64,000 nucleotides of DNA from Streptomyces chattanoogensis (GTDB lineage Bacteria; Actinomycetota; Actinomycetes; Streptomycetales; Streptomycetaceae), in the NCBI RefSeq assembly GCF_001294335.1, contig NZ_LGKG01000141.1:235043-299042 (forward strand), read 5' to 3'. Positions 1 through 9,006 of this stretch are shown piece by piece (within the stretch, counting starts at the first letter, position 1; each line of letters begins with the position of its first letter). The notes beneath the pieces were generated by a model. That model made no database searches, was not told where the DNA came from, and saw only the letters and a list, made by a program, of their open reading frames with translations. The position numbers and the translations under genes were made by a program.

Positions 1-2
1 CG

Positions 3-1031
3 CAGAAGGCCGCCGACCGCGCCCGTAAGCCCTCCGGATCCGGCCGTACGGACACGGCCAAGGCCGGCAAGGCGACCGGCTCGGGCTCGGGCTCCGGCTC
101 CAGTACCCCGGCCGCCGACCGCCCCGCCTTCGACGGCGACGCCGCCAAGGAGCGGGTGCGCGGCGCGCTGCAGTCCGTACGCAACGCCGCCGCCGCGGCC
201 CGCAGCGAGTCCAGACCCGGCGACGGGGGCCGCCCCGTCCCCCGCGCCTCGGTGACCGATGTCGTACCGCGCCGCACGCTGATCATCGCGGCCGTCGTCG
301 TGGCACTGCTGGTCCTCGGCACGATCCTGGCCCTCGCGCTCAGCGGGGGCGACACCGGCAACGGCGCCTCCGGCGGCAAGAACGGCAAGACCTCCCCCGG
401 GCACGCCGCACACCCCAAGGACGGCAAGAACAAGCCCGACGGGGCCACCGGCAGTCCGGAGAACGGGCAGTCCGGCACGTCCGGGCCGCAGTCACCCGGA
501 GCCGGCCCGGCCGGCGGTGACGACGACGCCAAGGGCGGCAAGGACGGGAAGGGCAAGGACGGCGACAAGGGCCTGCCGGGCGGCTACGCGCCGGTCTCCA
601 ACGGCCGGTTCCACTTCACCGTCGCCATGCCCAAGGGCTTCCGGCAGACCAGCACCTCGGGCGACGGCTCCGGCGCCATATACAGCGCCTCCGGCGGGTT
701 CCCGCGCATCCAGATCGACTACGGCGCCAAGCCGGGCAACGACGCGGCGGCCGCCTGGCGGCAGCTCGAGTCGCAGATCCGCTCCTCCACCCCCGACTAC
801 CACCGCATCGCCATCAAGACCATCGAGTGGCGGGACTATCCGACCGTCGCGGACTGGCAGTTCACGCGTACGCAGAACGGCGAGAAGGTACGGGTCCTCG
901 ACCGCGGATTCAAGGCCGACGACAACCACGGCTACGCGATCATGATCACGTGCAAGGCCGACGCCTGGTCCGACAAGGAGTGCACCCAGCTGCGCGAGAC
1001 GGCGTTCCGGACCTTCGCGGTGAAGGACTGA
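3..1031 (+). CDS. C-terminal part of a membrane Ser/Thr protein kinase-like protein (5' end outside window)
   Basis: The frame is open from the first bases of the window, so the gene begins upstream. What is visible is a Gly/Ser/Lys-rich cytoplasmic linker, one membrane segment (TLIIAAVVVALLVLGTILAL, encoded near 276-340), a long Gly/Lys/Asp-rich extracellular linker and a folded C-terminal domain from about base 595. That domain resembles the extracellular domain of the next gene (pattern GRFHFTVAMPKGF against EGFRVAVHKGW). This layout is the rear half of a receptor-type bacterial Ser/Thr kinase; the kinase domain itself is not in the window, so kinase identity is inferred. The stop codon lies in a 21-bp tandem duplication. 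Confidence 0.75.
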   Translation, partial: QKAADRARKPSGSGRTDTAKAGKATGSGSGSGSSTPAADRPAFDGDAAKERVRGALQSVRNAAAAARSESRPGDGGRPVPRASVTDVVPRRTLIIAAVVVALLVLGTILALALSGGDTGNGASGGKNGKTSPGHAAHPKDGKNKPDGATGSPENGQSGTSGPQSPGAGPAGGDDDAKGGKDGKGKDGDKGLPGGYAPVSNGRFHFTVAMPKGFRQTSTSGDGSGAIYSASGGFPRIQIDYGAKPGNDAAAAWRQLESQIRSSTPDYHRIAIKTIEWRDYPTVADWQFTRTQNGEKVRVLDRGFKADDNHGYAIMITCKADAWSDKECTQLRETAFRTFAVKD

Positions 1032-1052
1032 ACCTTCGCGGTGAAGGACTGA
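1011..1052 (+). repeat. 21-bp perfect tandem duplication spanning a stop codon
   Basis: The last seven codons of the preceding gene, including TGA, are repeated once exactly (1011-1031 and 1032-1052). The second copy is in frame, so readthrough would add TFAVKD and stop again. Confidence 0.9.
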
Positions 1053-1122
1053 GCCGGGACCGGCCGGCGGCTGAGCGGGCACCGGCCGGCGGCCGGGCAG
1101 GGGCCGGACGGTGACGGACCGG

Positions 1123-1161
1123 CACGGTACGGGGCGGGTGTCGGTCCCGCCCCGTATCGTG
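1123..1161. terminator. Hairpin between the two kinase-like genes
   Basis: Inverted repeat with 16-bp arms (1123-1138 and 1146-1161, one mismatch) around a 7-base loop. The inner 11 bp (TACGGGGCGGG and its complement) are perfect. There is no clear T run, so it is a probable Streptomyces-type terminator. Confidence 0.55.
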
Positions 1162-1226
1162 AGACACAGCAGGACGGTCCGTACGCATGAACGCCGGACG
1201 CCTGAACGCGCTGTTGGGGAGGCGTC

Positions 1227-3578
1227 GTGGACGAGTACGCGGGGAGGGTGCTAGCCGAGCGCTACCGCCTGCCGCTGCGGCACTCTCCCGAGGACGACTT
1301 CACCGAAACCCGCGCGTTCGACACCTACAGCGGGCAGGAGGTGCTGCTCCGTCAGGTGCCGCTGCCGGAGGTCGTGGAGGCCGAGGTCGTCGGCGATCCG
1401 GGCTTCCTCCCGGGCGGCGGAGCACCGCGCACGGCTACGGGGACGGCCGACCGCAGCCCCCGGGACCCCGCCGTACGCCGCGCACTGGACGCCGCGACGG
1501 CGGCCGCGCAACTGCCCGACCACCCCCTCCTCGACCAGGTCTTCGACGTCTTCGCCCAGGACGGCAGCCTGTGGATCGTCGGCGAACTCATCCCCGCCCG
1601 CCCGCTGTCCGCGCTGCTCGCCCAGGGGCCGCTGAGCCCGCACCGCGCCGCGGAGATCGCCGCAGATGTCCTCACCGCCCTGCGCGCCCTGCACGTCCAC
1701 GGCTGGCTCCACCGCAACATCACCGCCCGCACGGTCCTGGTCTGCGACGACGGCCGGGCCATCCTGACGGGCCTGGCGGTGGGCGCGGCCCAGGAGGCGC
1801 TGTGCGGATACGACGTCGTGCCCGGGGACGACGCGGCGCCGGAGGAGGACGCGCCGGCGCCGGAGGGCCCGGCCGCGGCGCGCCCCGAGCCGGTCGGGGT
1901 GGCCGAGGGCCGTCATGAGGGCGCCGCCGGGGTGCGGTTCGGCCCGTACGGCGATCACCTCGCGCCGGGTGGTGACCCGGTCGGCGAGCCGGGCGATCTG
2001 CCCGGACCACGCCGCGAGTCCGCCGCGGAGGCCGGGCCCGGGGTGCGGCTCTCCAAGACGCGGGGGACGCCCACCGGTCTTGCCGCCGAGCGCGCGTGGC
2101 AGGCGCGGCTCCAGATCGTCGGCCCGGTCACGGAGCGCTGGGCGCCCGAGCAGACTCATGTTTCCGACGGCGAACTCCCTGAAGAAGACCGGCAGTTGAG
2201 GCCGACGGCGGCCCTCGGCCCGGCAACCGACCTCTGGGCGGTCGGTGCCCTGCTCTTCCGTACCGTCCAGGGCCATGCCCCCTTCCCCGAGGAGAGCGCC
2301 GCCGAGCTGACGCGGCTGGTCCGCACGCAGCCCCCCGCCCCCGCCGACGCCTGCGGCGAGGACCTGGCCCCCTTCCTCGCCTCCCTCCTCCGCCAGGACC
2401 CCGCCCGCCGCCCCGGCTTCGAGGAGCTGCGCGGCCGGCTGCGCGCGCTGATCCGCACGGCACCGGAACCGGAGATCGGCCGCCGGCTGGTCACGGTTCC
2501 GGCGCTGGAGCGGGGTGCCGACCCCCGGCGGCTGCCGATCCTGCGGCGGCGCGGCGAGCTGGTCCGCAAGGGCCGGCGCCGGCAGGACCGGGCGCGCCGC
2601 GAGCGGCCGGCGCCCGCCGCACCGCGCCCGTCCGGCTCCGCGCCGCCGGTCGCACCCGTGCCCCGCCCCGCACGCCACCCGAAGCCGCCGAAGCCGCTCC
2701 GGCAGCCCAAGCCCCCCAGGCCCGCCCGGGGTTCGGCGCTGTCGGCCGGTGAGCTGTACGACGACCAGCAGCTGCTGGTCGAGGTCGGCCTGGATGCGGC
2801 GCCGCGGCGTGCGCGCTCGGTACGGGACCATGACGGCACACGGGCACCGCGCGGCGCCCGCCACCTGGGCCGCCTCCTCCTCGCCCTGATACTGCTGCTC
2901 CTCGTGGCCGCGGTCGCCTACGCCATGGTGTTCCTGCCGAAGTCCGGCGAGGAGGCCGGGGACGGCTCGGGCGGCGCGGGGAGTACGGGCGTATCGGGCG
3001 CGGCGTCCGGCGGCAGCCCTTCGCCCACCGGCGGCCGGGACGGCGGCCAGGGCCAGGGCGCGAGCGCGGGCCAGGACGGCGGTCCGGGCGGCACCCCGGC
3101 CCCGCAGCCCACCCCGCCCGCGCACCTCCCCGAGGGCTTCGCGCTCCGCAGTGACCCCGAGGGCTTCCGGGTGGCGGTCCACAAGGGCTGGCAGCGTCGC
3201 GGCAAGAACGGCCAGGGCCAGGTCCGTTACCTCGGCGGCGACTACGAGCTGCTGATCGTGCCCGGCCGCGACACCACCGCCCGCTTCGGCACCGACCCCA
3301 TGGCCTACCAGCTGGACAAGGAGGGCGAGCTGGCCCCGTCCCGCGCCTCCGGCTGGTCCTCGTCCTCGGGCCTGCGGCGGATAGACGTCGGCCGGACGGC
3401 CATGGCCGAGGGCACGTTCACCTGGAAGGACAGCAGCGGCCGCGAGGTCTACGTCCGTAACCTCGCCATGATCCACAACGGCCGCTACCACCTGGTCCAG
3501 GTCATAGGCCCCTCCTACGGCCGCCGCGAGGTGGACCGCCTGTACGGGCAGGCGACGAGCACCTACAGCCCCAAGTAG
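1227..3578 (+). CDS. Membrane-anchored Ser/Thr kinase-like protein, probable pseudokinase
   Basis: A 783-residue protein with an N-terminal kinase-like domain (about 1-410), a basic Pro/Arg-rich linker, one membrane segment (about 548-570), and an extracellular Gly-rich linker plus folded domain (about 630-783). The kinase fold is recognisable, for example in ALHVHGWLHRNIT at about 160, but the catalytic Asp of HRD is Asn, the DFG metal site reads LTG, no glycine loop is visible, and the VAIK lysine position reads LLRQV. It therefore probably does not phosphorylate and may act as a sensor or scaffold, perhaps with the kinase upstream. GTG start at 1227 follows GGGGAGG. A large insertion lies between the HRN motif and the C-lobe. 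Confidence 0.8.
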   Translation: MDEYAGRVLAERYRLPLRHSPEDDFTETRAFDTYSGQEVLLRQVPLPEVVEAEVVGDPGFLPGGGAPRTATGTADRSPRDPAVRRALDAATAAAQLPDHPLLDQVFDVFAQDGSLWIVGELIPARPLSALLAQGPLSPHRAAEIAADVLTALRALHVHGWLHRNITARTVLVCDDGRAILTGLAVGAAQEALCGYDVVPGDDAAPEEDAPAPEGPAAARPEPVGVAEGRHEGAAGVRFGPYGDHLAPGGDPVGEPGDLPGPRRESAAEAGPGVRLSKTRGTPTGLAAERAWQARLQIVGPVTERWAPEQTHVSDGELPEEDRQLRPTAALGPATDLWAVGALLFRTVQGHAPFPEESAAELTRLVRTQPPAPADACGEDLAPFLASLLRQDPARRPGFEELRGRLRALIRTAPEPEIGRRLVTVPALERGADPRRLPILRRRGELVRKGRRRQDRARRERPAPAAPRPSGSAPPVAPVPRPARHPKPPKPLRQPKPPRPARGSALSAGELYDDQQLLVEVGLDAAPRRARSVRDHDGTRAPRGARHLGRLLLALILLLLVAAVAYAMVFLPKSGEEAGDGSGGAGSTGVSGAASGGSPSPTGGRDGGQGQGASAGQDGGPGGTPAPQPTPPAHLPEGFALRSDPEGFRVAVHKGWQRRGKNGQGQVRYLGGDYELLIVPGRDTTARFGTDPMAYQLDKEGELAPSRASGWSSSSGLRRIDVGRTAMAEGTFTWKDSSGREVYVRNLAMIHNGRYHLVQVIGPSYGRREVDRLYGQATSTYSPK

Positions 3579-3738
3579 CGGGACCACCGGCAACCGGCAC
3601 CGCGACAGCCGGCCGTCAACCGCGGAGCCGCCGACGCAACGGCCGGCCCCTCGCTCTCCAGACGGAGCCGCTCCTCGCCCGGATGACGGAGGGCAATGGT
3701 TCTCCGGCCGGAAGCGGGCGCCACCGGCCCCGGCCAGC

Positions 3739-4281
3739 ATGAAGTCCATGACCGTCGATACCTGCGTCGCCCTGATCCGCCGCAAGCTGCTCCGGCCCGC
3801 CCGGCCGGCACCCGCGGGGCCCTTCGTCCGGCTGGCGGTCGGCCTGTCGGTCGCCGAGATGCTGGTGTACACCGCGCAGAAGGTGTACATGACGGCGCGA
3901 GGCGAGGTCGGCATGCCCGGACACCCCGCCCCCGCCTCCGTGCAGGCACAGTTCGAGCACCCCGCGCTTGCCCAGGCGGGCAACGCCTCGCTCGGTGTGA
4001 TCGCGTCGCTGGTGGCGCTGGCGACCGTCACCCGCTGGGGAGCCCGCATCCCGCGATGGATGCTGCTCTGCGCCCTGACGCTCGCCCTGGTGATGCAGTC
4101 GCTGGGGGCCGTGATCACCATCCAGCGGGCGGGCCTCGACCTGGCGCACCCGGGCTGGAGCGCCGCATGGGAGGTGCTGTCGGGAGGCGTCCAGATCGTG
4201 GCGTGGTGTGTGACGGTGGTGTCCTACGGCCAGCGCACGCGCCGTCCCCGCCTGCACCCGGCAACGGAACCGCTCCGGTGA
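3739..4281 (+). CDS. Small multi-pass membrane protein of unknown function
   Basis: A 180-residue protein with about four hydrophobic segments (roughly 30-48, 83-97, 108-127, 148-165) separated by short charged loops. No catalytic motif is recognised. The ATG at 3739 is the first good start; a second ATG is four codons on. Its stop overlaps the GTG start of the next membrane protein (GTGA at 4278), so the two are translationally coupled and may form a pair in the membrane. Confidence 0.75.
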   Translation: MKSMTVDTCVALIRRKLLRPARPAPAGPFVRLAVGLSVAEMLVYTAQKVYMTARGEVGMPGHPAPASVQAQFEHPALAQAGNASLGVIASLVALATVTRWGARIPRWMLLCALTLALVMQSLGAVITIQRAGLDLAHPGWSAAWEVLSGGVQIVAWCVTVVSYGQRTRRPRLHPATEPLR

Positions 4282-4850
4282 CGGCCGGGCATCGCGCGCA
4301 GACGGCAGCGGCCCGGACGGCCCTCGTCTGCGCACTCGCCTACGGCGCGATGAAGCTCGACTGGGCGCTGGGCGGCGCGTTCCTGATGCGGCAGACCCCT
4401 CTGCCCCCCGACGCCCGGGACGCGTTGCTGGCCCACACCGCGGGCTCGGTCGTCCAGCACTGGGGCTCCGTGGCGCTGGCCCTGGTGGGCATGGCGGCCG
4501 CGCTGCATCTGTCCGGCCGCTTCCGGCCGCACGGAAAGGCCCGCCGCCGGATGCTGCTCATCGGCTCCTGGGCGGGGTGCGCGTTCATGACGGCGCGCGC
4601 GGCCGGGCTCCTCGGCTACGGATTCATCAACGACCTGCGGCTGCTGACCGGCCTGGACGCCGTCCCTCCCGCATACGTGGATCTGGCCCGCTTCCAGGCC
4701 CGTTGGGACCTCCTGCTGTGGTCGCCGTACTGGCTGCTCTTCGGTACCTGCTGGGCCGTCGCGGCCTGGCACTACCGGCGTCAGGGACACCCGCCGGCAC
4801 GGGCTACGCGCTCAGCTCCCGCTCCAAGGGCGTCCGGAAGCGCGGTGTGA
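4278..4850 (+). CDS. Small multi-pass membrane protein (DUF3995-like)
   Basis: A 190-residue protein with about four membrane helices. The opening ALAYGAMKLDWALGG resembles the start of DUF3995-type membrane proteins; this assignment is from memory and tentative. The GTG start overlaps the previous stop by 4 bp, and no better start exists in this frame. The 3' end overlaps the convergent winged-helix gene by 47 bp, so the two transcripts are complementary at their ends. Confidence 0.7.
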   Translation: MTAGHRAQTAAARTALVCALAYGAMKLDWALGGAFLMRQTPLPPDARDALLAHTAGSVVQHWGSVALALVGMAAALHLSGRFRPHGKARRRMLLIGSWAGCAFMTARAAGLLGYGFINDLRLLTGLDAVPPAYVDLARFQARWDLLLWSPYWLLFGTCWAVAAWHYRRQGHPPARATRSAPAPRASGSAV

Positions 4851-5991
4851 TCCGTACCGCGCCCACCCATTCCGCCAGCCTCGCCGCCTCGGTCTCCACC
4901 AGCGCGGCGGCCTCCCTTCCGCCCTCGTCCGACAGCAGCCGCCAGACGATCTCGCCGTCCGCCCGCTGGGCCCAGCCGCCGACGATCCGGCCGTTCCACC
5001 ACACCGTCGGCCCGATGTTGCCGCTGCGGTCGAAGAGGTGCGGTACATGGTCCGGGTCGAGGTACCAGTCGCGGACCTTCCACCCCATCGCGGTCGGGTC
5101 GAGGCCGGGCAGCAGCGCGGCCCACGGTCCGGGCGCGGCGACACCCTCGAGATCGTCCGGCAGCGCCACTCCGGCCGCCCCGCCCTCCAGTTCCACCTCC
5201 ACCGCATCCGTCGCGGCCAGCGCCCGCCGCGTATCGGTCAGCGTCCAGCCCGTCCACCACTTGAGGTCCTCGACGGTGGACGGGCCGTACGAGGCGAGCC
5301 AGTGGCGGGCGAGACCGGCACGGGCCTCGGCGGGCGGCGGCGCGGGCAGGTCGGCGAATGCGGTGCCGGGTACCCAGCGGAAGGAGCTGCTGGTCCAGCC
5401 GCCGCGCGGCCGGCCGCGCCGGATCTTCCCCTCCGCGGCCAGTACCCGCAGGATCCGGCTGGAGACGGCGACCGTGGCCTCGTACGGCTTGCCGGGGGAG
5501 ACCACGATGGTGTCGCGCAGCTCGGGGACCTCGGCGGCGAGATCGGCCGCGGTCGCCGCACCGCGCGCGGCGAGCACGGCGAGCGTCTTCGCCTCCGCCT
5601 CCGCCAGTCGCCGCTCGTCCCATCCCGGGGCGCCACCCGTCACCCACCTGGTCATCTCGCGCCGCTCCTTGGCGGCGACGGCCCCTGCTGTGGACGAGGC
5701 GACGACCGGCGCCAGCGCGCCGCCGACCGCGAAGAGCGTCCGCCGCATGCACAGCAGCCGGACCAGCGAACGGTCGTCGTAGAGCGCCCGCTCCACCTCC
5801 TCCGGGTCGGGCACGGCCAGCCGCGCGCAGGCCGCCAGGTGCACGGTGGCCGCGTCGGTGGCATGCAGCCCCACCACCGCATCGGCAACGTCTTCGGCAC
5901 GGGCCGCCCGGCACGCGGGCGCCAGCAGATGCCGCCGCCCGAGACGCGCCCGGCGGCCTTCGGTGTCGATACGGGGTCGGGAGTGGCTCAT
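4804..5991 (-). CDS. Winged-helix DNA-binding domain protein (YcaQ/HTH_42-like)
   Basis: A 395-residue protein starting MSHSRPRID. Features typical of the winged-helix family that includes YcaQ/AlkX are visible: an N-terminal block ending in VGLHATDAATVHLAA, then MRRTLFAVGG, RILRVLAAEGKIRRGRPRGGW, WLASYGPSTVEDLKWWTGW, and a C-terminal HVPHLFDRSGNIGPTVWWNG segment. Members act on DNA as glycosylases or as DNA-binding proteins; which applies here cannot be told. The ATG at 5991 is used. It is monocistronic, and no catabolic operator is seen upstream. Confidence 0.8.
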   Translation of the reverse strand: MSHSRPRIDTEGRRARLGRRHLLAPACRAARAEDVADAVVGLHATDAATVHLAACARLAVPDPEEVERALYDDRSLVRLLCMRRTLFAVGGALAPVVASSTAGAVAAKERREMTRWVTGGAPGWDERRLAEAEAKTLAVLAARGAATAADLAAEVPELRDTIVVSPGKPYEATVAVSSRILRVLAAEGKIRRGRPRGGWTSSSFRWVPGTAFADLPAPPPAEARAGLARHWLASYGPSTVEDLKWWTGWTLTDTRRALAATDAVEVELEGGAAGVALPDDLEGVAAPGPWAALLPGLDPTAMGWKVRDWYLDPDHVPHLFDRSGNIGPTVWWNGRIVGGWAQRADGEIVWRLLSDEGGREAAALVETEAARLAEWVGAVRITPRFRTPLERELSA

Positions 5992-6104
5992 GAGGCGACC
6001 GTAGGGGGGAGAGGACGGTTCATGGGGCGACCGTACGGGGGCTGTAGGACAGACCGTGACCTACACGCGGTGGCCTACACGACGGGGACCTGCACCGCGG
6101 TGGC

Positions 6105-7637
6105 CTACGTACTGATCCCCGGACGGCCCCCGAACCGCTCCCGCAGCTTCCCCTTCAGCACCTTCCCCAGCGTCACCCCGCGCGGCAGGGCGTCCACCAC
6201 CTCCAGCTGTTCGGGCAGCTTGTGCGGCGCCAGGCCCTGGGACCGGAGCTGGGCGACGACCTCGGCGAGGGTCAACTCCCGTGTCCCCGGCGGCTGTTCG
6301 ACGACGGCGCAGACCCGCTCGCCCCGCTCCCGGTCCGGCAGGCCGATGACGGCCGCATCGGTCACGGCCGGGTGGCGGTACAGCAGGGCCTCGATCTCCT
6401 GGGCGGAGATGTTCTCGCCCTTGCGGATGATGATGTCCTTGAGGCGGCCGGTGACGACGAGATGTCCGGTGGGGGTGAGATGGCCGAGGTCGCCGGTGGG
6501 GAGGAAGCCGTCCGCGTCGAAGGGGGACGGCTCGTCCAGATAGCCGCGGCAGACGGCCGGGCCGCGCAGCCGTATCTCCCCGCTGCCGGGCGCGATGCGG
6601 ATCTCCATCCCGGCGGGCGGCCGGCCGTCGGTGGTGGCGAGGTGCTCGGGGGTGTCGTACGGGTCGTTCATGGTGACCATCGGGGCCTCGGTCAGGGCGT
6701 AGCCATGGGTGAGGCCGCAGCCGAGTTCGGCGACGACCTCGTGGTGGAGGGAGGGGGGTTTGGGGGCGCCTCCGCCCGCCAGCAGGCGGAGGGAGGGCAG
6801 GAGGCGGCTGCCCGGAGGCAGCTTGCGCTGTTCGGCGAGGAAGAGGGTGTAGAAGGCGGTGGAGCCGCCCGCGAGGGTGACCCGGTGGCGGCGGTAGGCG
6901 GCCAGCGAGCCGGGGAGGGCGAAGTGCTCCAGGAGGACGGCGGGGATCCCGTGCCGCAGGAGCAGGACGGTGTAGTCGGGGCCGGCGACATGGGTGTAAG
7001 GGAAGGCCATCGAGCCGATGTCGGACGGCCCGATGCGCAGCGCGTCGGCCAGACAGCGGCCCGCCGCCAGCAGGCTGCCGTCGGTGTGCAGGACGCCCTT
7101 GGGGGCCGCGGTGGTGCCGGACGTCCAGTAGATCCAGCGCGGTGCGTCCCCGTCGGCGGGCGGGGGCGGGAGGAGGCGCGGGTCGGCCTCCGGGAGGGTG
7201 TCGTACGCCTCGAGGACCGCGAGCGGGCCGGGCAGCCCGGCGGCCAGGCGGCGGGCCATCGCGGTGTGGTCGAAGCCGCGCCACGTGCCGGGTACGGCGA
7301 AGAACTCGGCGCGGGTGCGGCGCAGCACCTGGCCGGCCTCGTGGTCGCGGTAGAGCGGGACGACCGGGCTCTGGACGGCGCCGAGCCGGGCCAGCGCCAG
7401 GCTGAACAGCACGGTTTCGATACGGGTCGGCAGCTGCCAGACGACCCGGCTGCCGGGCCGCACACCCCGCTCGTACAGTCCGGCGGCCACCCGTTCCGCC
7501 CGCCGCCGCAGCGCCCCGAAGGTGATCCGCCGCTCGTCCCGCGCGGACTCGGCGCCCTGGATGAGCGCGGGTGCATCGGGCGTCCGCGCGGCGCGCCGGG
7601 CCACCAGGTCCCAGAGGGTGGCGCCGTCCTCGGGCAT
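6105..7637 (-). CDS. AMP-dependent acyl-CoA synthetase/ligase
   Basis: A 510-residue ANL-superfamily ligase that would activate a carboxylate to its CoA thioester through an acyl-AMP. Motifs seen: YWTSGTTAAPKGV (ATP loop, about 171-183), HGYALTEAPM, GDLGHLTPTGHLVVTGRLKDIIIRKGENI (hinge region) and a C-terminal GKVLKGKL holding the adenylation lysine. It is close in architecture to the ligase at 45448-47025, sharing the motif PTRIETVLFSLALARLGAVQ with small changes, so they are paralogues. ATG at 7637; a CTGACG palindrome lies 15 bp upstream. It is divergent from the acyl-CoA dehydrogenase pair. Confidence 0.88.
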   Translation of the reverse strand: MPEDGATLWDLVARRAARTPDAPALIQGAESARDERRITFGALRRRAERVAAGLYERGVRPGSRVVWQLPTRIETVLFSLALARLGAVQSPVVPLYRDHEAGQVLRRTRAEFFAVPGTWRGFDHTAMARRLAAGLPGPLAVLEAYDTLPEADPRLLPPPPADGDAPRWIYWTSGTTAAPKGVLHTDGSLLAAGRCLADALRIGPSDIGSMAFPYTHVAGPDYTVLLLRHGIPAVLLEHFALPGSLAAYRRHRVTLAGGSTAFYTLFLAEQRKLPPGSRLLPSLRLLAGGGAPKPPSLHHEVVAELGCGLTHGYALTEAPMVTMNDPYDTPEHLATTDGRPPAGMEIRIAPGSGEIRLRGPAVCRGYLDEPSPFDADGFLPTGDLGHLTPTGHLVVTGRLKDIIIRKGENISAQEIEALLYRHPAVTDAAVIGLPDRERGERVCAVVEQPPGTRELTLAEVVAQLRSQGLAPHKLPEQLEVVDALPRGVTLGKVLKGKLRERFGGRPGIST

Positions 7638-7652
7638 GCGGCATCTCCATTA

Positions 7653-7667
7653 CTGACGTTCCGTCAG
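7653..7667. promoter_or_regulatory. Palindromic operator CTGACG-n3-CGTCAG (site 1)
   Basis: Perfect palindrome CTGACGTTCCGTCAG, 15 bp upstream of the ligase start at 7637. Part of the repeated motif shared by the catabolic operons. Confidence 0.75.
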
Positions 7668-7729
7668 ATCAAAAGCCGAGGGTAGAGGCCTGCGCCTTGT
7701 CGGTCCAGAGGTCCGGAGCTAGCCTTTAT

Positions 7730-7744
7730 CTGACGGACCATCAG
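7730..7744. promoter_or_regulatory. Palindromic operator (site 2)
   Basis: CTGACGGACCATCAG, extended palindromically to 19 bp (7728-7746, ATC...GAT), one compensated half-site change. It lies 99 bp upstream of the acyl-CoA dehydrogenase start at 7844. Confidence 0.7.
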
Positions 7745-7843
7745 ATCGGATCGGATCGGGTCGTCGGACACCGGGGCCCGGCCGGACGCGCGGCGAGGGG
7801 AAGCGATGGGGAACCCGAAGGCGAACCAGGGCCGGGGCCGGTA

Positions 7844-8998
7844 GTGGACCTCACCTACACGGAAGAAGAGGAAGCGTTCCGGGCGCGGCTGCGCGAGTGG
7901 CTCGCCAAGGTGCTGCCGGGGCTCCCCGCCAAGCCCGCCGCGGCCGACTGGCCCGCGCGCCGGGCGTACGACGCGGCCTGGCAGCGGATGCTGTACGACG
8001 CCGGATACGCGGGACTGCACTGGCCGCGGGACGCCGGCGGACAGGGCGCCACGCCCACCCAGCACCTGATCTTCCTGGAGGAGACGGAGCTGGCCGGCGC
8101 GCCCTACGTCGGCGCGAACTTCGTCGGGCTGCTGCACGCCGGGCCCACCATCGCCGCCGAGGGCACCCCCGGGCAGCGCGCCCGCTGGCTGCCGCCGATC
8201 CTGCGCGGCGACGAGATCTGGTGCCAGGGCTTCAGCGAACCCGGCGCCGGATCGGACCTGGCGGCGCTGCGCACCAAGGCCGTACGCGACGGCGACTCGT
8301 ACGTCGTCACCGGCAGCAAGATCTGGACCTCGCACGCCGAGGTCGCCGACTGGTGCGAGCTGCTCGTCCGGACCGACCCGGAAGCGCCCAGGCACCGCGG
8401 GATCAGCTGGCTCGCCCTGCCGATGGACGCGCCGGGCGTCACCGTACGGCCGCTGCGGACGCTCGCCGGCTCGGCGGAGTTCGCCGAGATGTTCCTCGAC
8501 GAGGTACGGGTGCCGGCCGGCAACCGCGTCGGGGCTCAGAACGACGGCTGGCGGGTGACCATGGTGACCCTCGCCTTCGAGCGCGGCACCGCCTTCGTCG
8601 GCGAGGTGGTGGCCTGCCGCCGGGTCCTCGGCGCGCTCGCCCGGACGGCCCGCGCCAACGGCCGCTGGGACGACGCCGTGCTGCGCCGCAGACTCGGGCG
8701 GCTGAGCGCGGAGTTCACGGCGCTGTGGCGGCTGACCCAGTGGAACGTCAGCGAGGCACAGAGCGGCGGGGGCGTCCCGGGGGCCGGCGGCTCGGTCTTC
8801 AAGCTGCGCTATTCCCATGCCCGCCAGGAGCTGTACGACGCGGCGGCGGAGGTGCTGGGCGCCGGGTCGCTGGACGCGGACCAGGAGTGGGTGGCGGACC
8901 GGCTCTCCTCCCTCTCGTACACCATCGCCGCGGGCACCTCCCAGATCCAGCAGAACGTCATCGCCGAGCGCATCCTCGGCCTGCCGAAGGGGCGGTGA
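7844..8998 (+). CDS. Acyl-CoA dehydrogenase (FadE-type), first of an adjacent pair
   Basis: A 384-residue flavoprotein that would introduce an alpha-beta double bond into an acyl-CoA. N-terminal helical domain (TYTEEEEAFRARLREWL), central strand domain with QGFSEPGAGSDLAALRT and GSKIWTSHAEVADW, C-terminal end AGTSQIQQNVIAERILGLP. The GTG at 7844 matches where homologues begin (VDLTYTEEE); the open frame extends upstream without family sequence. The next gene is a second dehydrogenase starting 8 bases after this stop, as in actinobacterial heteromeric FadE pairs of steroid catabolism, where two unlike subunits make one active site. A heteromer here is inference. Confidence 0.88.
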   Translation: MDLTYTEEEEAFRARLREWLAKVLPGLPAKPAAADWPARRAYDAAWQRMLYDAGYAGLHWPRDAGGQGATPTQHLIFLEETELAGAPYVGANFVGLLHAGPTIAAEGTPGQRARWLPPILRGDEIWCQGFSEPGAGSDLAALRTKAVRDGDSYVVTGSKIWTSHAEVADWCELLVRTDPEAPRHRGISWLALPMDAPGVTVRPLRTLAGSAEFAEMFLDEVRVPAGNRVGAQNDGWRVTMVTLAFERGTAFVGEVVACRRVLGALARTARANGRWDDAVLRRRLGRLSAEFTALWRLTQWNVSEAQSGGGVPGAGGSVFKLRYSHARQELYDAAAEVLGAGSLDADQEWVADRLSSLSYTIAAGTSQIQQNVIAERILGLPKGR

Positions 8999-9006
8999 GG
9001 GGCGCG

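Noticed and set aside
1251..4121. Long minus-strand open frame (956 aa) across the pseudokinase and membrane genes
   Set aside because: It is the high-GC antisense shadow of real plus-strand genes; composition is Arg/Pro/Gly-rich with no family pattern.
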